A DNA stretch of 64,000 nucleotides from Artocarpus heterophyllus (GCA_025403435.1 CM046338.1:18203399-18267398); one strand, 5' to 3'; counted from the first letter of the stretch, positions 36,631-49,255 are shown. Notes: generated by a model not told the origin, from the letters alone. Made by a program: numbers and translations.

Positions 36631-37660
36631 TTCAAACTTCCATATCTGCTTTTAATTTTCACTTAATATTTTCGTGTTTGGTAAAGGTTTTATTGGGAAA
36701 AAGTTCTCACAAGATTTTAGTGGTAAAAAAACAGAATTATCGACTAGAGTTTATGAGCTTACCAATCTAGCCTTCTATTTCTGCTCCCGTATGCCTTTCA
36801 AGTGCCCTGCAACAAATTAGTGACATTATTCAGTTGCATTCTTTCAATGTTTTTTTGAAACCGTAGCCTGCAACAGAAGTTGGAGTCATATCAAAGCTAG
36901 TCAATGTTACAAATAAACTCATCTTAGCTCTCTCCTCAAAAGAAGCAGAAAATTACAAACTTATTTGGCTAATATAAGAAAAGACAGGGGCATGTATTGC
37001 ACTTCTGGACCTTTAATGAGAAAATCTTTACTTTGATCAATTTAAACACAAGGCCAACTAATAGGAAAAAAAAAAAAAGCATCAATTATAATATATATGA
37101 GACACATGAAAATAAGGAAGAAGAAAATGACTACAAAAAGAAACATAAGTCAGATAGAAATGGAAATTAATAACCAGGCATCAGATCAGAGTCACCTAAT
37201 CATGCCCGAAGAGAAGAGTTCTTCCAAATGCATGTCACATATTGAAAGAATTCATCGTCCCCCATCATCCCCCTCATCCAATCTGCTTATGTTCTGCGTC
37301 AATGTCTCTAGGTCTTCGCTTGCTTAATTTTTGGTTTTGTCCAACAGACCAAACTGCGAACTTGGTAACCTGCCCATCCCTATAAGCTCCAAAGTCTGAA
37401 TAGAAGTGGGTTTGACTACATTCCTCTTGACCTCCCAAAATCCAAGTGAAGCTAGGACTTCTCCAAAATTTCTCGTACCTCTACCAAAAGTTTAGTAAAA
37501 TGCTAGAACACCTTTAACATGCCACTTGCTTCCTTTATCCGTCAGTATTTCACATATTAAATTGAACCAAATAAGTGTTACTCTCCTTTGTATTCTATAG
37601 ATAAAACTCATAAATGGTATTGAGCCAATAAAGCTGACACAGAAGTAAATTAGCCACAAT

Positions 37661-38317
37661 TAAGGTCTAAATCTGCCTAAAAATGTTTCTTTTAAGCTTT
37701 AAATAATTTAGCCCAATATCTGGCAACATTATCTAAATGCAGTTCAATTCAGAGATGATTTAATATTATCATGATATAAGCTAAAAGTCCTGCAAAGCAA
37801 ATGTTTATCCGGAACTGTTGCCAACAATAAAAAGTCCAACTCTCTTGCAAATGGGGGGAAAATGGTGCTGAAAACAGTCTCATCCCTCGTAACTCTGAGG
37901 GTGGATTACTTGCATTTTCACCAATACCTAAACTCAGACTCACAAACTTTACAGCAAAGGAAATAATACCAAACAAGCCAAAAGACTCGAGACTAATAAG
38001 ACCACAAAAGTAGAGGGAAGGAATAATGCAAAACAGCTCCACTTTTAAAAGTCAAATCTTGTATATACAATGTAACTTAACTGAGCTCTCTGCATCACAG
38101 TAAATTGGGCTTAATCGAGCTTATCATAGCCCAATATTCAGCCAAGTTTTTCAGCTACATTCTTCTTCAAGATCAGAGGCAATCAGACCTTCAGTCATCG
38201 GCCAATGAAATACTCGAAAATGTAGTAGACTAAGTTTGCTAAGTCTATCACTCAAAGTAAAGCCAGGCTCCATAGCTGAATTCGTTGTTTACAGCAAGAA
38301 GGAACAAACTTTTCGGT
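37661..38317. other. spacer and 3' flank of the IDM-like gene
   Basis: No gene recognised. The part near 38317 is the likely 3' UTR of the minus-strand IDM-like gene. Confidence 0.5.
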
Positions 38318-39930
38318 TCACCTTTTTTTCACGATGCCTTCCAAAATCCCATCAGTCCCAAAAGAGCCAGAAAATTGCTGGTGATCAACCGGACCAGGAA
38401 GCTGGAATGAGATAGAGAAGTGCCCTGGTGGACATAAGTTTCTTGTTAGCATGTGAAAGATTTGGGAGTTCTTGCACACTATCTGCTCCCCAGTAGTAGT
38501 CACTCCCTTGATTAGTACGTTACCATCAGGTTCGATGTCACAACTAAATTCACCTGCACCGGCAAAGTCCACAACCAGCCTCACACATAAACAAAGATTA
38601 CTTGTACAAACATTGGATCAATATAATCAAATACTGTCATTTGTAACGTGAAACTCAATGTTTTTAATTTGTAATGGGAAAAACAAAGTTCCACACAAGT
38701 AGATATAGTTAAATAACTCATGGCAACAAAGCAGATAACTTATGCGGGCAAGAAAGGCATGCGTAAAAGCAACAGCTAACCCTTCAAAAACATTACTAAT
38801 AACATTTGACCAAATATTGTAAACAACGACAAAAGGATAGAGAAACTCACTCTCATCCTTCGATACCCCAGGAAGGGAGACACGAAACAAGTAAGAATCC
38901 TCGCATTCGCCAATGTCCATCAGTCCTATTATTGATCCAATCTTGCCCATAGCAGCGCTTCCCGTCAGCGCAACGCCAAGCTTGTTGGTCGCCATAATAT
39001 TATCCCAGTCTTCCCTTGTTGTGAAAGAGGACAAAAATATAATAGCCGGTCCAACCTTTTCTACATTTCCATTGTCCTTAGCAGCAGGTGATGAAGCAGT
39101 ATAGCTATTTGGCATCGGCGGACCGATATAAGGCATGCTATTAAGAGGCGCCACCGCAAGAATCGGTCTCTTGGGATTTATTTTCTCTGGCTCACCACTT
39201 TTGGTTCTTGGAGTCGCAAAGCTGTGAAGATTACCTCAAGCTCATAACAATGTGCATATTTGTGTATAACCAATTCTATTGAATGATGTTACAATGAAAC
39301 ACAAGGAAAAAATCTGACTTGCATTTATACTTCTCAAATTTATTATAATTTTTTTCTTTGAAAAAAAGAAAAGGGTAATATTTCTAGATGACTTCAACAA
39401 TGTATTAATTTCTACAACGTTCCAATAAGAATCTTCTAGAGGCTTATCTCAATCCTCAACGCTTACAGATTTGACATGAACAAGCAAATCAAGTCTCTAC
39501 TGGACTTTAGTGATATCAAACCTGTGTATCATTATTCATTTCTCTCTCTAAGCTCAACTACGAAAGCAGCTATCCAAATATGCAAAATAGAGGATTATGA
39601 TTTTCTCTACCATCTCCTTAGCAACGTTCCAAACACATGACGAAGAATTTCCCTCTTCAAATGCAACAAAAAATTTAATACAAAAAAAAGAAAAAAATAG
39701 AAATTTAATTTTGAAAGAGTACAGCATACATCATTACAAAGAACACGAACCGAAATTGTAAAACCTACTACGCATTTTCCAATCTGATCCCAAAATCACA
39801 GGCTCTCCAAAGCACGCGCAAACAAACAAGCACATATACATATACATGTATTATATGCACAATCAAGAAATATATACATACATATATATATATATATTAA
39901 GCTCAGATTTTACCAGGAAGGAGACGCCAT
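38318..39930 (-). CDS. alpha-crystallin-domain protein, IDM2/IDM3-like (short form)
   Basis: Three exons on the minus strand: 39914-39930, 38851-39221 and 38318-38553. They total 624 nt, giving 207 residues. The start MASPS is a 17-nt mini-exon joined in the Cys codon to [13 protein letters not shown]. The body has [10 protein letters not shown], the family block [29 protein letters not shown], then [22 protein letters not shown] and [32 protein letters not shown], an HSP20/alpha-crystallin fold. Family members IDM2 and IDM3 work with the histone acetyltransferase IDM1 in the nucleus to help ROS1 demethylate DNA. That role is known for Arabidopsis relatives and only inferred here. It lacks the ~200-residue N-terminal region present in the neighbouring broken copy. 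All frames are clean. Confidence 0.82.
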
Positions 39931-40240
39931 TGGAGAGTGGTCGAAGATGTGAAAAAAAAAAAATGGAATTTTTGTGTGTTTAAGAGAGTATTTTAGAGTT
40001 TGTTCTTCTGAGCTCTCCGTAGACTGGAAAAGCTGAGGGATGTGACCGGACAAATTCTTATCCAACGGCTTTTAAACTGATGCAGAAAGTCTCGAATATT
40101 TTCAGCCGTTGGATTTTGATAGACGAGTACAAGCGCCTCGAAGATCGCATTTTTGCATGCGTAGCACCTGTGAATCAAGGACAATAATTTGGTTATAATA
40201 AGTGGTTTTCTTCCATTGGTGGAAAATATTACTTTTCGGT
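39931..40240. promoter_or_regulatory. divergent promoter with inverted MSA-like sites
   Basis: About 310 bp separate the start of the intact minus-strand IDM-like gene from the probable first exon of the plus-strand copy. ATCCAACGGCT at 40060-40070 and its exact reverse complement AGCCGTTGGAT at 40104-40114 form an 11-bp inverted repeat with a 33-bp spacer. Each arm matches the mitosis-specific activator core YCYAACGGYY bound by MYB3R factors. Regulation in G2/M is an inference. Confidence 0.5.
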
Positions 40241-43200
40241 GGGCCTAACCGCACAGTATCACTTTTCCTTCTCTACAGGCCAAAGGCCGAAGTTGAGAAC
40301 AGAAAAAGCTTTTGTTCGTTACGTCATCGTCGTCTTGTTTTTCTCTCTCCTATTTCTCGTGGCAATCTCGCCGCCGGAGATCGTATTCTCCATCGCCGGA
40401 ATTCTCTCCACCGAGCGGTCACCTCCGGCGGCTCTGCTTCGTCGTACGAGGTAAGCTCTGTCTATTGCTTTTTCGTAAGCTCTCAACAAGAGTGATTTCT
40501 TGTGGGAATCAATTGTGTTTTTGAAGACTGAATCGTTTTTACTTGATTTCTTCATCCTAAAATGTTCGGAAATCAATTTCGGAATTTACAGGGATAATCG
40601 GAATTAATTACATTACGAATGATATGAGAATTTTTTGGTGGTTGCATGTCGGATGGAAGCTGAGAAATTTGTTAGTTTTGGGTTTTAATTCACTTCCGCT
40701 TCATTGTTGGTACTGCATTATGAATTTTTTTTTGTTGATTTTATGTGTTTAATGTTTTTTAAGTGGTTTGAGCTATTGTGATGAGGTTTTTTTTTTTAAT
40801 TATTATTTGAGATTTGCATAATAAAACTCAAAATTCGATTTCTTCTTTCGGCGATAATAATGCTTATTTGCTTTTGCATGTTTTGTATCAAAACCAATTA
40901 TTTTTTTGCGGAGATTTAGAGTAGCAAAAAAGGTTGGTATTTGTGGTGACTACAGACACAAGGACAGAACCTTTAAATTCTTAATTCGAACGGTCCTTTT
41001 TTGCTTTTTCTTTGTCGGTGAAGGTAGCACTATTGAATGAGAATAATTTTTTTTTCCTACCTCCATCATCAATGTTATCGCCACATCCATCTGTAGCAGT
41101 TGAGAGACTCCTCAGCACCACTGGCTCATCTAACTGTAAACACCGTAAAATTTTTACCGGTTCCTAATTTTAAAATTTTAGTTATAATTGAAGTATCAAA
41201 CGGCCTATCAGTTTGGTGTGGAGTGGAACCCTTTCAAGCGAGTCCTACACAAGCTAACTGTCCGCGTATGGACATTGCCTTGGTAAACCATAAACAAAAA
41301 GCCTTGTATAAACATATTCAAATGATTATTATGGTTCAATCTGCCTCCTTCGCTAGATAAAATGGCGTGAGGGCTTGAAACATTAACTAAAAGCGCTGGT
41401 TCATAAGGTGAAGCCACTGGCATTAAATCATCGATGGTGATTGCGTACTTGGACTGATTAATAGCAATTCGTTTGGCTGAGGGTTTCATGTTTTGATTCG
41501 AGAACACATAATTTAACTTTCAAGCCAAAACAGAAGAAAATATTGCTTATCTTTATTACTTTTTTAGTTGCTATGTTGGTTTAAGGTTTGACAACGAATT
41601 TTTATATTTTAGGCCAACTAGGAAGCCACAGTGAGTACCATGGAGGAGCCACCAAAACATTGCCCATCTAAAATTGTTAAGTTGGATGACGCTTTAAAAT
41701 TGGGTAATTTTTTTCTTTACTATCTTGTTAACAATGAATTATCTCATTTTCGTCCGCTAATTTTGTAGTGTGTCCTCCCTTCTAATTAGTTTTTAATACA
41801 TACACATTCCTTTTTCTAAACTGTCCTTGGAAGTTCGTCCTTTGTTGCTAAAAATATATCCGTCTGTTCATGAAATGTACAAATTTTGGCTGAGCAATGG
41901 ATTATTAACATAACCAGAGCTCCAGATGATGAAAAAACTAGAAGTAAAGGGTTGACCTTCTAAGTCAGTGTAACGGTCTTTAAAAAATCAGCAGCAGTTG
42001 TTAATCGTTACCAGACCTTTTCCATTTCTTTATGTAGGCTTGGCTTAGGTGCCCAGTTCCAACCAATCTAAACTAGGACCCTCAAATCATTCTCTTGAAA
42101 GAAAATTATATGCCAAATTGGATGCTCAAACAAGAAGTGCTGATGAGTCCACCATGGTTGCTAGAGATGGATGTGATGATGGTGATAATAGTGATGACAG
42201 TGAAGATTTAGGAAGTAGGACCAAAGTTTTTGACACAAAGAGCTGCCAGGATAGTGGCAACTTCTCTACATGCAAGAAAAGACATAAATGACTCAAAAAT
42301 AAAATTTGGTGGTTGTGTCCTTTCTTCGTGTTCATGAGTAATATTTTCTTCCCTATATGTGATTGTTAGCACGGAGACCGCTAGGATGGTATATAAAAGA
42401 TGAATGCCTGCTTTTGGAAGAAAAGAATTTTTTTGATTGGTGAAATTTTATTTTTTTTCTTAAGAAAAAAACTGCATAGCTCGATCAGCACGTTTATGCA
42501 GAGAAAGCTACAGTAGAATGTGTAAGTTTTCTCGTGTCCATGCAATGCTTTTGTTTAATTTTATTCATCAGTAAAAAAAATAAACAAGGAAATATAATCA
42601 AGTTCCAAATAATTGCTTCTTCACATGCTATTCCTATGTATTATGTCCTCACTGCTGTCTACTTCATATTGTAGATTATATCGACAACGGCAATGGATGG
42701 CTCATCTTAAGCCACAAATTCTAACCCTGATAAGGGGTTAGATCCTGACGATGCTCAAACTGTGATAGCAGATAATGATCAGCGTTTTCTGTTGTTCTTG
42801 ATCATGGGTATCTACTTTGGGCCTGATATTAAAGGGGCGAGCCCCCAAAGATTGGTTTTGCAGAGAATTGCCGAGGGACTTCCACCATATACTTCTCATC
42901 AGCTTGCTGGGTCACAAATCAAAACAGTGGAGATGGAACAGATATACCATTATGTTCTTAGAAAGGCTGACGAATCCGCCGTGGTAAACTTACCTTTATT
43001 GCGCCGGTTCTTCCAAGGTGATCTTCCTAAACATGGAGAAGACCCAAGCGCCAACTACCCTCAGTTTCCTGATCTCTTTCCTCCCTAACTCCATTCACAT
43101 TCACAGTATAGAAACCAAAACGAGATTGCGGAAAACATTGTTTTTATTAACAGCCCGGAGACATTTTACATTGACCAGGAGGATATAGAAAGATTCAGGA

Positions 43201-45974
43201 GGCTAACTGGGGTAGAGGACTTTGTTCTTAATGAAAAATTTTACAAGGTCGCATGCTACTGATGATGGTGTTTTAGATAATGGGGATGTTGAGGTGAACG
43301 ACCCTGATGAAGAGAACAAGTCTAAGAAAACAAGACGTGTAGATGATCCTCTGAAATATGATCATCTAATGGTGCATCTCAACAGTGATCTGGTCGCCAG
43401 AGCTGGCCCAGCTATGGTATTTCTTCCTTCTTATTCGTCTAAGTCAGAGTTATCTAACATAGTAGCTTCCCCTAAGAGTGGATATGCTTTAAGACTGCGG
43501 CCATGGGATGTATGGGACCAAACGTGGGACTCATAGGCGTCGGAGAATGCGGGGACTCTTACTTGTTTCGCATATCTCTTCCAGGGGTGAATAGAGATGC
43601 AAGTAAGTTTGCCGTTTGGGAAACCTGAATTTTATTACTTGATGCATATTTGCTTGTTATCTTTGTAGTTGCTGTAGTTTTAACTCCTTACTATTTGCTG
43701 GCTGGTCATATCCTCATCGCCATAATCCAAATGCACAAAAAGCAACTGAAGTGCACATCTACGGACCATGTTTTGAAATATATGGTTGAATTTATGCCTC
43801 AAAAGTTAGAGCTTTCGCTGAAAATTCTGATTTTAGTTAAACGGTTGGAATTTATGTCTGCGGCCTTGCACCGAACTGACTTTGTTTTGGTTACTACAGG
43901 AGACTTCAGTTGTGAAGTTGAAAGTGATGGGAAAGTGTTGATGCGAGGAGTTGTCATGTGTCACCCAAATTATTTTTTAAATGCAGTTATTTGTAGTAAA
44001 GTAAGAGCGGTCGTATCCATAAGGAGATGAAATTTGAATTTACCCATGTTAAAGTTGGCAAATTTTAACATTTTAAGAGGTAAGTGAGTTAAGCAAAATA
44101 AAGTTTAAAAAGAAGACTTTTTCTGTAATTTCAAATTTTAAGGATTAAAACATATAATTAAAAACGGTGAGGTGTCGAAAATCTTTTTATATTTATTACC
44201 AGTATAGATTTTGATTCTAATTAAATTTCTAAAGCATTGACTAATTAAATCTTGTTCCGTTAAAACATGTATGTTATTTTTACAAAACAACTGAAAGTGA
44301 CAATATTGCAATCAATAATGCAGTAAGAGACATTTCATGAAAACATTAAACTAAAAGCACCAATTGTGATAAATAAAACTATTGTCACTACAAAATTAAT
44401 TATCACAATTATAAGATGAAAAATATGAAATAAATCAAAATTTATATATTTTAGTAGAACAATATTTAGGTTAAAAATTACAAAACTTTATTTTATGAAG
44501 TACTTGAGCATGACAGTATACTTACATTCGGCAATAATGTAGTAGAAGACATTCCATAAAATAATAATGTTAACATTATTATGCAAGTTAATTAATACAT
44601 AAAGAATCTAGGATAGAAGTTACATAAAAATTGATAGCACCACAATATTGATTTATAATATAAGAACATATTATCTCTATAAGCATTATTACAACAGTAT
44701 TAGAGAATCAAAATCCACACTAGATCGTTATACATATAAATTCATCTCTTGTTTTATCACACTGCTCTAGCCTAGCTTACATAGCATTTTCACAAGTTCT
44801 ACCAAGAAAATATGAAAATAACGCGTAATTATGCTCTGAATGAATTGTATTACAATGGGGGCTTTGGTTACTTTTATAGGTAAACTTAGGCATTTTAGTG
44901 GAGAAGAAATTCTATGGAGTAGGTAGGTTTTTTTCTTCTTTTTTTTTTTTCCACGTGTTTCAGCCTTCTTCAGTATGTGAATCTTAGTTTGAAATCCAAT
45001 GTTTTGCGGAAAAGGGGCGGACGAGTACATGCTCTTCTGAATTGTCGATGAGCTTACTTAGACCAAAGGGATAGCCCAGATTGAAGTCAAAGTAAAAGGT
45101 TGATTTGGACTTATGTAGACCGTTGAATCTGATTACCTAGACTTGATCAACGTATAGGGAGCAAAGAGGAAACTTTACATGTGAGCGACCACACATAAGT
45201 GACACATTTGCTGAGATGGAAGCAAATATATGGGGTCCTGATGACATCAGCGTTGGAATTAATCAGATTTCAATTCTAAATTTTTATTTGGCCTCAATTT
45301 TGAGATTTTTTGCACCATTTTCCTCCATTTTGGCCCTAGAATTCATATCTCCTAATGAATAACCTCAAAGAAATTAATTATTTTACAAAACTAAAATTAT
45401 TAAAATTAAGTAAATATTTATAAATATTAAATAAACACAAAACTAAACAAAAGCACACAAATACACATAAAAATAAATAAAAAAAAAACACGTTAATTTT
45501 ATGACTTTAATTTGTTTTACACTAAACAAATATTTTATATACAAAAACACTTCTAAAAATTATCAAAAATATAGTTAAACGTAAAAACATGCTAAAGATA
45601 CGTAATTAAACATATTTTTCACTCTAAGGCACTAAAATATTGTTTCACACGAAAATGCTATTAATTAAAAGATTTAATAAGAAATAAAAGTAAAAAATTT
45701 AACAAAAAATAAAAGAGTAATGAATGATTTTAGCCTTATAAAATATATACTTTTATAGTCTCATTAAGTTGTTACAACATGCCCGAAGATAGTGTCAAGG
45801 TACTCTCAAATGATTGAAATGCAAACGCAGAATCTCTGCTCACCTGGTCGTTTCTCCATCTCGTTTAAGCTCCCTGGCCTATTTGATCCTCAACAATTCT
45901 CTGGAAATTTTGGCACTAATGGGATTCTTGAGGGAATTGTTATGAAAGAGAAAGATGGCAGCTCAAATCAATAA
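40241..45974 (+). pseudogene. IDM2/IDM3-like gene (long form), broken
   Basis: A probable 5' non-coding exon ends at a donor near 40450 (ACGAG|GTAAGC). A candidate small coding exon starts at 41641-41643 (MEEPPKHCPSK). The main body reads from ATG 42693. It has an in-frame TAA at 42708-42710, then DDAQTVIADNDQRFL and the block LPLLRRFFQGDLPKHGEDP, TAA at 43086-43088, and continued homology to LTGVEDFVL. A frameshift near 43215 and another near 43490 follow; the family block then reads TAAMGCMGPNVGLIGVGECG in the shifted frame. The alpha-crystallin part is split: GDFSCEVESDGKVLMRGVV ends near 43955 and the rest resumes only at about 45785 (VSRYSQMIEMQ to KEKDGSSNQ). It is the long-form relative of the intact neighbour and cannot make a full protein. 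Confidence 0.82.
43956..45784. mobile_element. ~1.8-kb AT-rich insertion inside the broken IDM-like gene
   Basis: The coding homology stops after the Gly-Val-Val block and resumes after a missing two to three codons, with AT-rich DNA between. The insert includes ggtcgtatccataagg, a word I associate with plant retroelement-derived repeats, and an 87-codon minus-strand frame rich in lysine. Neither terminal repeats nor target duplications were found, so the type is unassigned. A normal intron at this site that later expanded is possible. Confidence 0.45.
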
Positions 45975-46109
45975 GATGTGCCTTGTTGAAAAATTAGCTG
46001 TTGTATATTTTGCTAAAACAACGAGCACAAAAAACATAATCATAATTCCATGGTGCAGCGGCTATGAATTTGGCTTTATTAACTCTGTTGAGTGAGGACG
46101 CTTGCATAA

Positions 46110-46225
46110 CTGACTTTATAGAATTTCAACAAAAACTTTTAATTGCTACAATATAAAGCTCTCACATGTAACATTGATTTTAATCAAAATTAGTTCAAAT
46201 CAATATCCCAAAATACCCTAATTTT
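46110..46225. repeat. dispersed short AT-rich repeat, copy 4
   Basis: Contains ctacaatataaagctctcac, atgtaacattgattttaatc and aaaattagttcaaatcaat. The last word recurs almost exactly at about 60330-60345. Confidence 0.5.
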
Positions 46226-47348
46226 TTTTTTTTTCCTAATGGGAGCCATATTCAGGTTTTCACTGCAGATATGTAAAATCATAAAGGCAATATTGTCTAA
46301 TCCGAGTTGATTGCGGTATTGGCCCTTCTCAAAGACCATTTATATTCTAATTTCTAAACTTTCATAGAAAATGACTTCAAATCGAAAAGCACAAAATCAA
46401 CATTCGAGGAAAAAAAAAGACCTGCTCGAATACAAGAGAAATGAGATGAAAGCATTACTTATGAGGTTAATAACTTGCTTTCTTCATGTCACATTGTTGG
46501 CATGAAATGGGAAAAGTGTAACTACCAAAAAGGGGAAATTATTGGCTTAGCCAAGACCTAGAACAAACTTGAGCCATATTATCTGTACATGGAGTCTGTC
46601 TGTGTTCAGCTAAAAATCTTGACTGCACCTTTTGATTGCCATTAATTCCGTCCGAGGTTTCTTGAGCCCGCACAGATTAAATTACATGTGAACAAGTTTA
46701 AGAACAAGTTAATTGACTAAACAACGAGTAGAAAGATAAAAGTCCTTCAAACAATAATTCTCATTTATTCTCGAGTCGGCCAATTCTTCCAATTGCGACA
46801 GCATCTTGTCTCATATCCACTTTAGACGTCGGTCTCTTAAAAATGTGACTATTTCTCCTCTTCCACCCTCAAGTTAATGTTTTCAAGTACAGGGGTGATC
46901 TTGTTCAAAATTCCCTATTGAAGCTCTAGGATTTTAAATTTTCTTTTATCGAAATTCTTGATTGATTCATATGCATTTAATAAGATTTCTAAAAAGATTT
47001 CTCTTTTAGAATTCTCCTCAGTGCTTTTTGAATTCTTGCCTACCTTGTTAAGATTAATCAATATCATCGTATATTTTTAACCATTCTGATCTTTGAAGGT
47101 TGTAAACTTGAGGAACTGGATCATGTCTATTATCTTCGTAGCTGTCTGGAACATGACCTCATTCGTAGCCATAAAGGAGACTTGGGTCATGTCTATTTTC
47201 CTATTGATCTTAATTTTTTTTAGTTTTGTAAATTTTAGTTTTTATTAAATTAATATTTTTAGTAGTGCTTTAAAAATTTATTGTTTTTGGGTTAAGTTTA
47301 TGAGTGAGTTTATAAACATATGGGACCTTTTTTTTGAGCATTTATAGG

Positions 47349-47508
47349 GGTGAGACCGTTTGGTATTGTTTTCAAAATAGGTAAAAATGTTTTTGTTTTG
47401 GAAAATAAGAATTTTTTAGAAATTGTGCTGAGAGTGTTTTTAAAATTTTTGTCTCGAAAAAAGTATGAAACCATTTTCAAAAATTCTGAGAACAAAAACA
47501 AACCGGGT
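47349..47508. mobile_element. small MITE-like foldback element
   Basis: Left end accgtttggtattgttttc and, read in reverse complement, right end acccggtttgtttttgttctc. The inner flanks also pair (tcaaaat and attttga). About 160 bp, no coding capacity. No unambiguous target duplication was read. Confidence 0.5.
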
Positions 47509-47589
47509 AGTATTTAGGGATAATTGGTGTTTTTGGTATATTTCATGCAAATTATAAATTAGTAATGGTGGTTTCGGATTTTAAAAATT

Positions 47590-49030
47590 TTTGAGGATAT
47601 CGACATTTTGGTTGCGAGTTGGAATGTGTTGGACAGAGAAAGACTTGTTGAGGACTTTGTCTCAAACAAATTAGAGGTCCGACTTGATATGCTTAGTCCA
47701 AAGTGGAGAACTAAATTAGCACTTAATCAAGTCGTAGTAAGATTATCATACTTAATAACCGGAATTCGAGTCAAGCAAACTTGCAGTTCAAATAGAAGGG
47801 ACTGAATCCAAGTCATTTATGGTGTAGCATTGGCTAGGCTACAGTACCCAACTTTGGTGCTTGATCGAGAAATAGTGTGTTGTTTCTTAGAACTCCCAGT
47901 GATAGGGTGTTGTCCAATTTGCAAAAACCAGATGTGGACTTGCGATCATCTGAATCAGTGGCCTAATCAACATCTAAAAAGCCAACTGAATAAAGTGAGG
48001 CAGGTCGAGGGAGGTATAGACCATGGTCAGATGTGCCATGCAAATATCTAAGAATGTGTTTTATAGCTTTCCAATGTGCTTCCTAAGGGGCTTGCTGAAC
48101 TAACAGACCTTGTTAATTGAGAATGAAATTTCAGGTTGTGTAATGGTGAGATATTCAAGCACTCTGACAATGCGTCTGTATAAGGTTGGGTCATCGAAGG
48201 GATAACCAACATGAGCAGAAATGCGTTCCTTGGAGATCATAGGGGCCAGTAACAATCTTGCATTTGCCATCTTTGCTTTTTCAAGAAGCTCTTGAACATA
48301 TTTTCTTTAAGTCTACGGAAGTCCCCCATTGGAATTGGTTTGAAGCTTTGAGCCTCAATGCAAAGGAAGTAATGGAAAAGGTAGATAAGCAATGAGTTGA
48401 TGAACTTCTTAGAAATTACTACCTGCGATGAGGATGTCATCGACACACACAAGGACGCACATGTATGACTGAGAAATGATCTTGAAAATAATGAGTAGTT
48501 GGCTTGTGAACTTGTGAAGCCTCTACTAAGAATGGAACCTTTAAGCTTATCAAACCACGCTCTAGGGGCTTGATTGAGCCTAGACAATGTCTTGTGTAGC
48601 TTGCATACTAAACGTGCCTCATTGGAGGAGATGGTTTCAAAACCTGGTGGTTGCTCTATGAACACTATTTCTTAAAGATCACCACTGAGGAAGGTGTTGT
48701 TGATATCAAGTCAACGAATTGGCCAACCTCGAGACAGAGTTAGAGCAAGCATGATCCTACAGTAATATGCTTGATAGGGTTAAGGCTCTTTGTGAAATCT
48801 GACCCTATAGTTGATGATAGCCTTTAACAGTAAGGCGAGCTTTGTCGCAAGCCACTAAGCCATCTGGGTTGCGTTTGACTTTATAAACCCTTTGCAACCA
48901 ACACTTTGGCAATTTGGTGATGGCAAAACCAAAGACCAAGTGTGACTTTTAAGCATCAAATTCTTGCTGCATTGCTTGCTTCTAAATATCACTGCCCAAG
49001 GCTTGTGTGATGTCATATGGTTCAACTTCA
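47590..49030 (-). mobile_element. decayed Copia pol remnant
   Basis: Minus-strand homology in order. From about 49000, the start of reverse transcriptase (VYKVKRNPDG then KARLTVKGYHQ). At 48665-48470, the RT block FIEQPPGFE and VCKLHKTLSRLNQAPRAWF. Near 48170-48040, LYRRIVRVLEYLT and LRYLHGTSDHGLYLP. Near 47950-47830, the RNase H words DRKSTSGFC and SSKKQHTISRSSTKVEY. Finally DKVLNKSFSVQHIPTRNQ near 47650-47600. Multiple stops (TAG/TAA) and frameshifts lie between the blocks. There are no LTRs around it. It belongs to a different, older lineage than the element at 55865-60195. Confidence 0.85.
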
Positions 49031-49119
49031 GTTCATGTGTAATTAGGTTTCTGATTTTTGTGAACGAATGTGTAATTGGGGTTTCTTGCGACGTCGGAAA
49101 AGAGTACAGACTTCGTTGG

Positions 49120-49245
49120 ATCGTCGTCAAGCGTCGCACTCGGAGGAGAGAGAGCAAGAGAGAGAGGATGCTGAGGAGAGAGGGTGCGAGGCCAAGAGAA
49201 AGAGAGGAGAGAGAGGACGCTGAGGAGAGAAGGTGCGAAACCGAG
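49120..49245. repeat. GA-rich ~50-bp tandem repeat
   Basis: Two to three imperfect units of the type gagagaggaYgctgaggagaga-ggtgcga. The tract lies 190-310 bp upstream of the adenylosuccinate lyase start, just upstream of the TATA-like box. Confidence 0.6.
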
Positions 49246-49255
49246 AGGGGTTTTT

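Larger units (their letters stand above)
34830..37660 (-). repeat. segmental duplication, copy B
   Basis: Collinear with copy A (27990-30600) through the blocks listed there, including catcagatcagagtcacc with catgcccgaa on the right side and the final block around 37380-37640. The length is similar, and there is no sign of recent gene conversion. Confidence 0.75.
45975..47590. other. AT-rich spacer with MITE-like repeats
   Basis: No gene recognised. It contains a dispersed repeat copy (about 46110-46220) and a small foldback element (about 47349-47508). Confidence 0.5.

Noticed and set aside
44767..45030. An 87-codon minus-strand frame with a poly-lysine run.
   Set aside because: It lies in the insertion within the broken IDM-like gene. 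The lysine run comes from a T tract and there is no domain.
47608..48051. Plus-strand frames of 65-73 codons.
   Set aside because: They are antisense to the RNase H part of the Copia remnant.
49120..49245. A CRISPR-like repeat.
   Set aside because: The units are directly adjacent purine-rich repeats without regular unique spacers, and the host is a plant.
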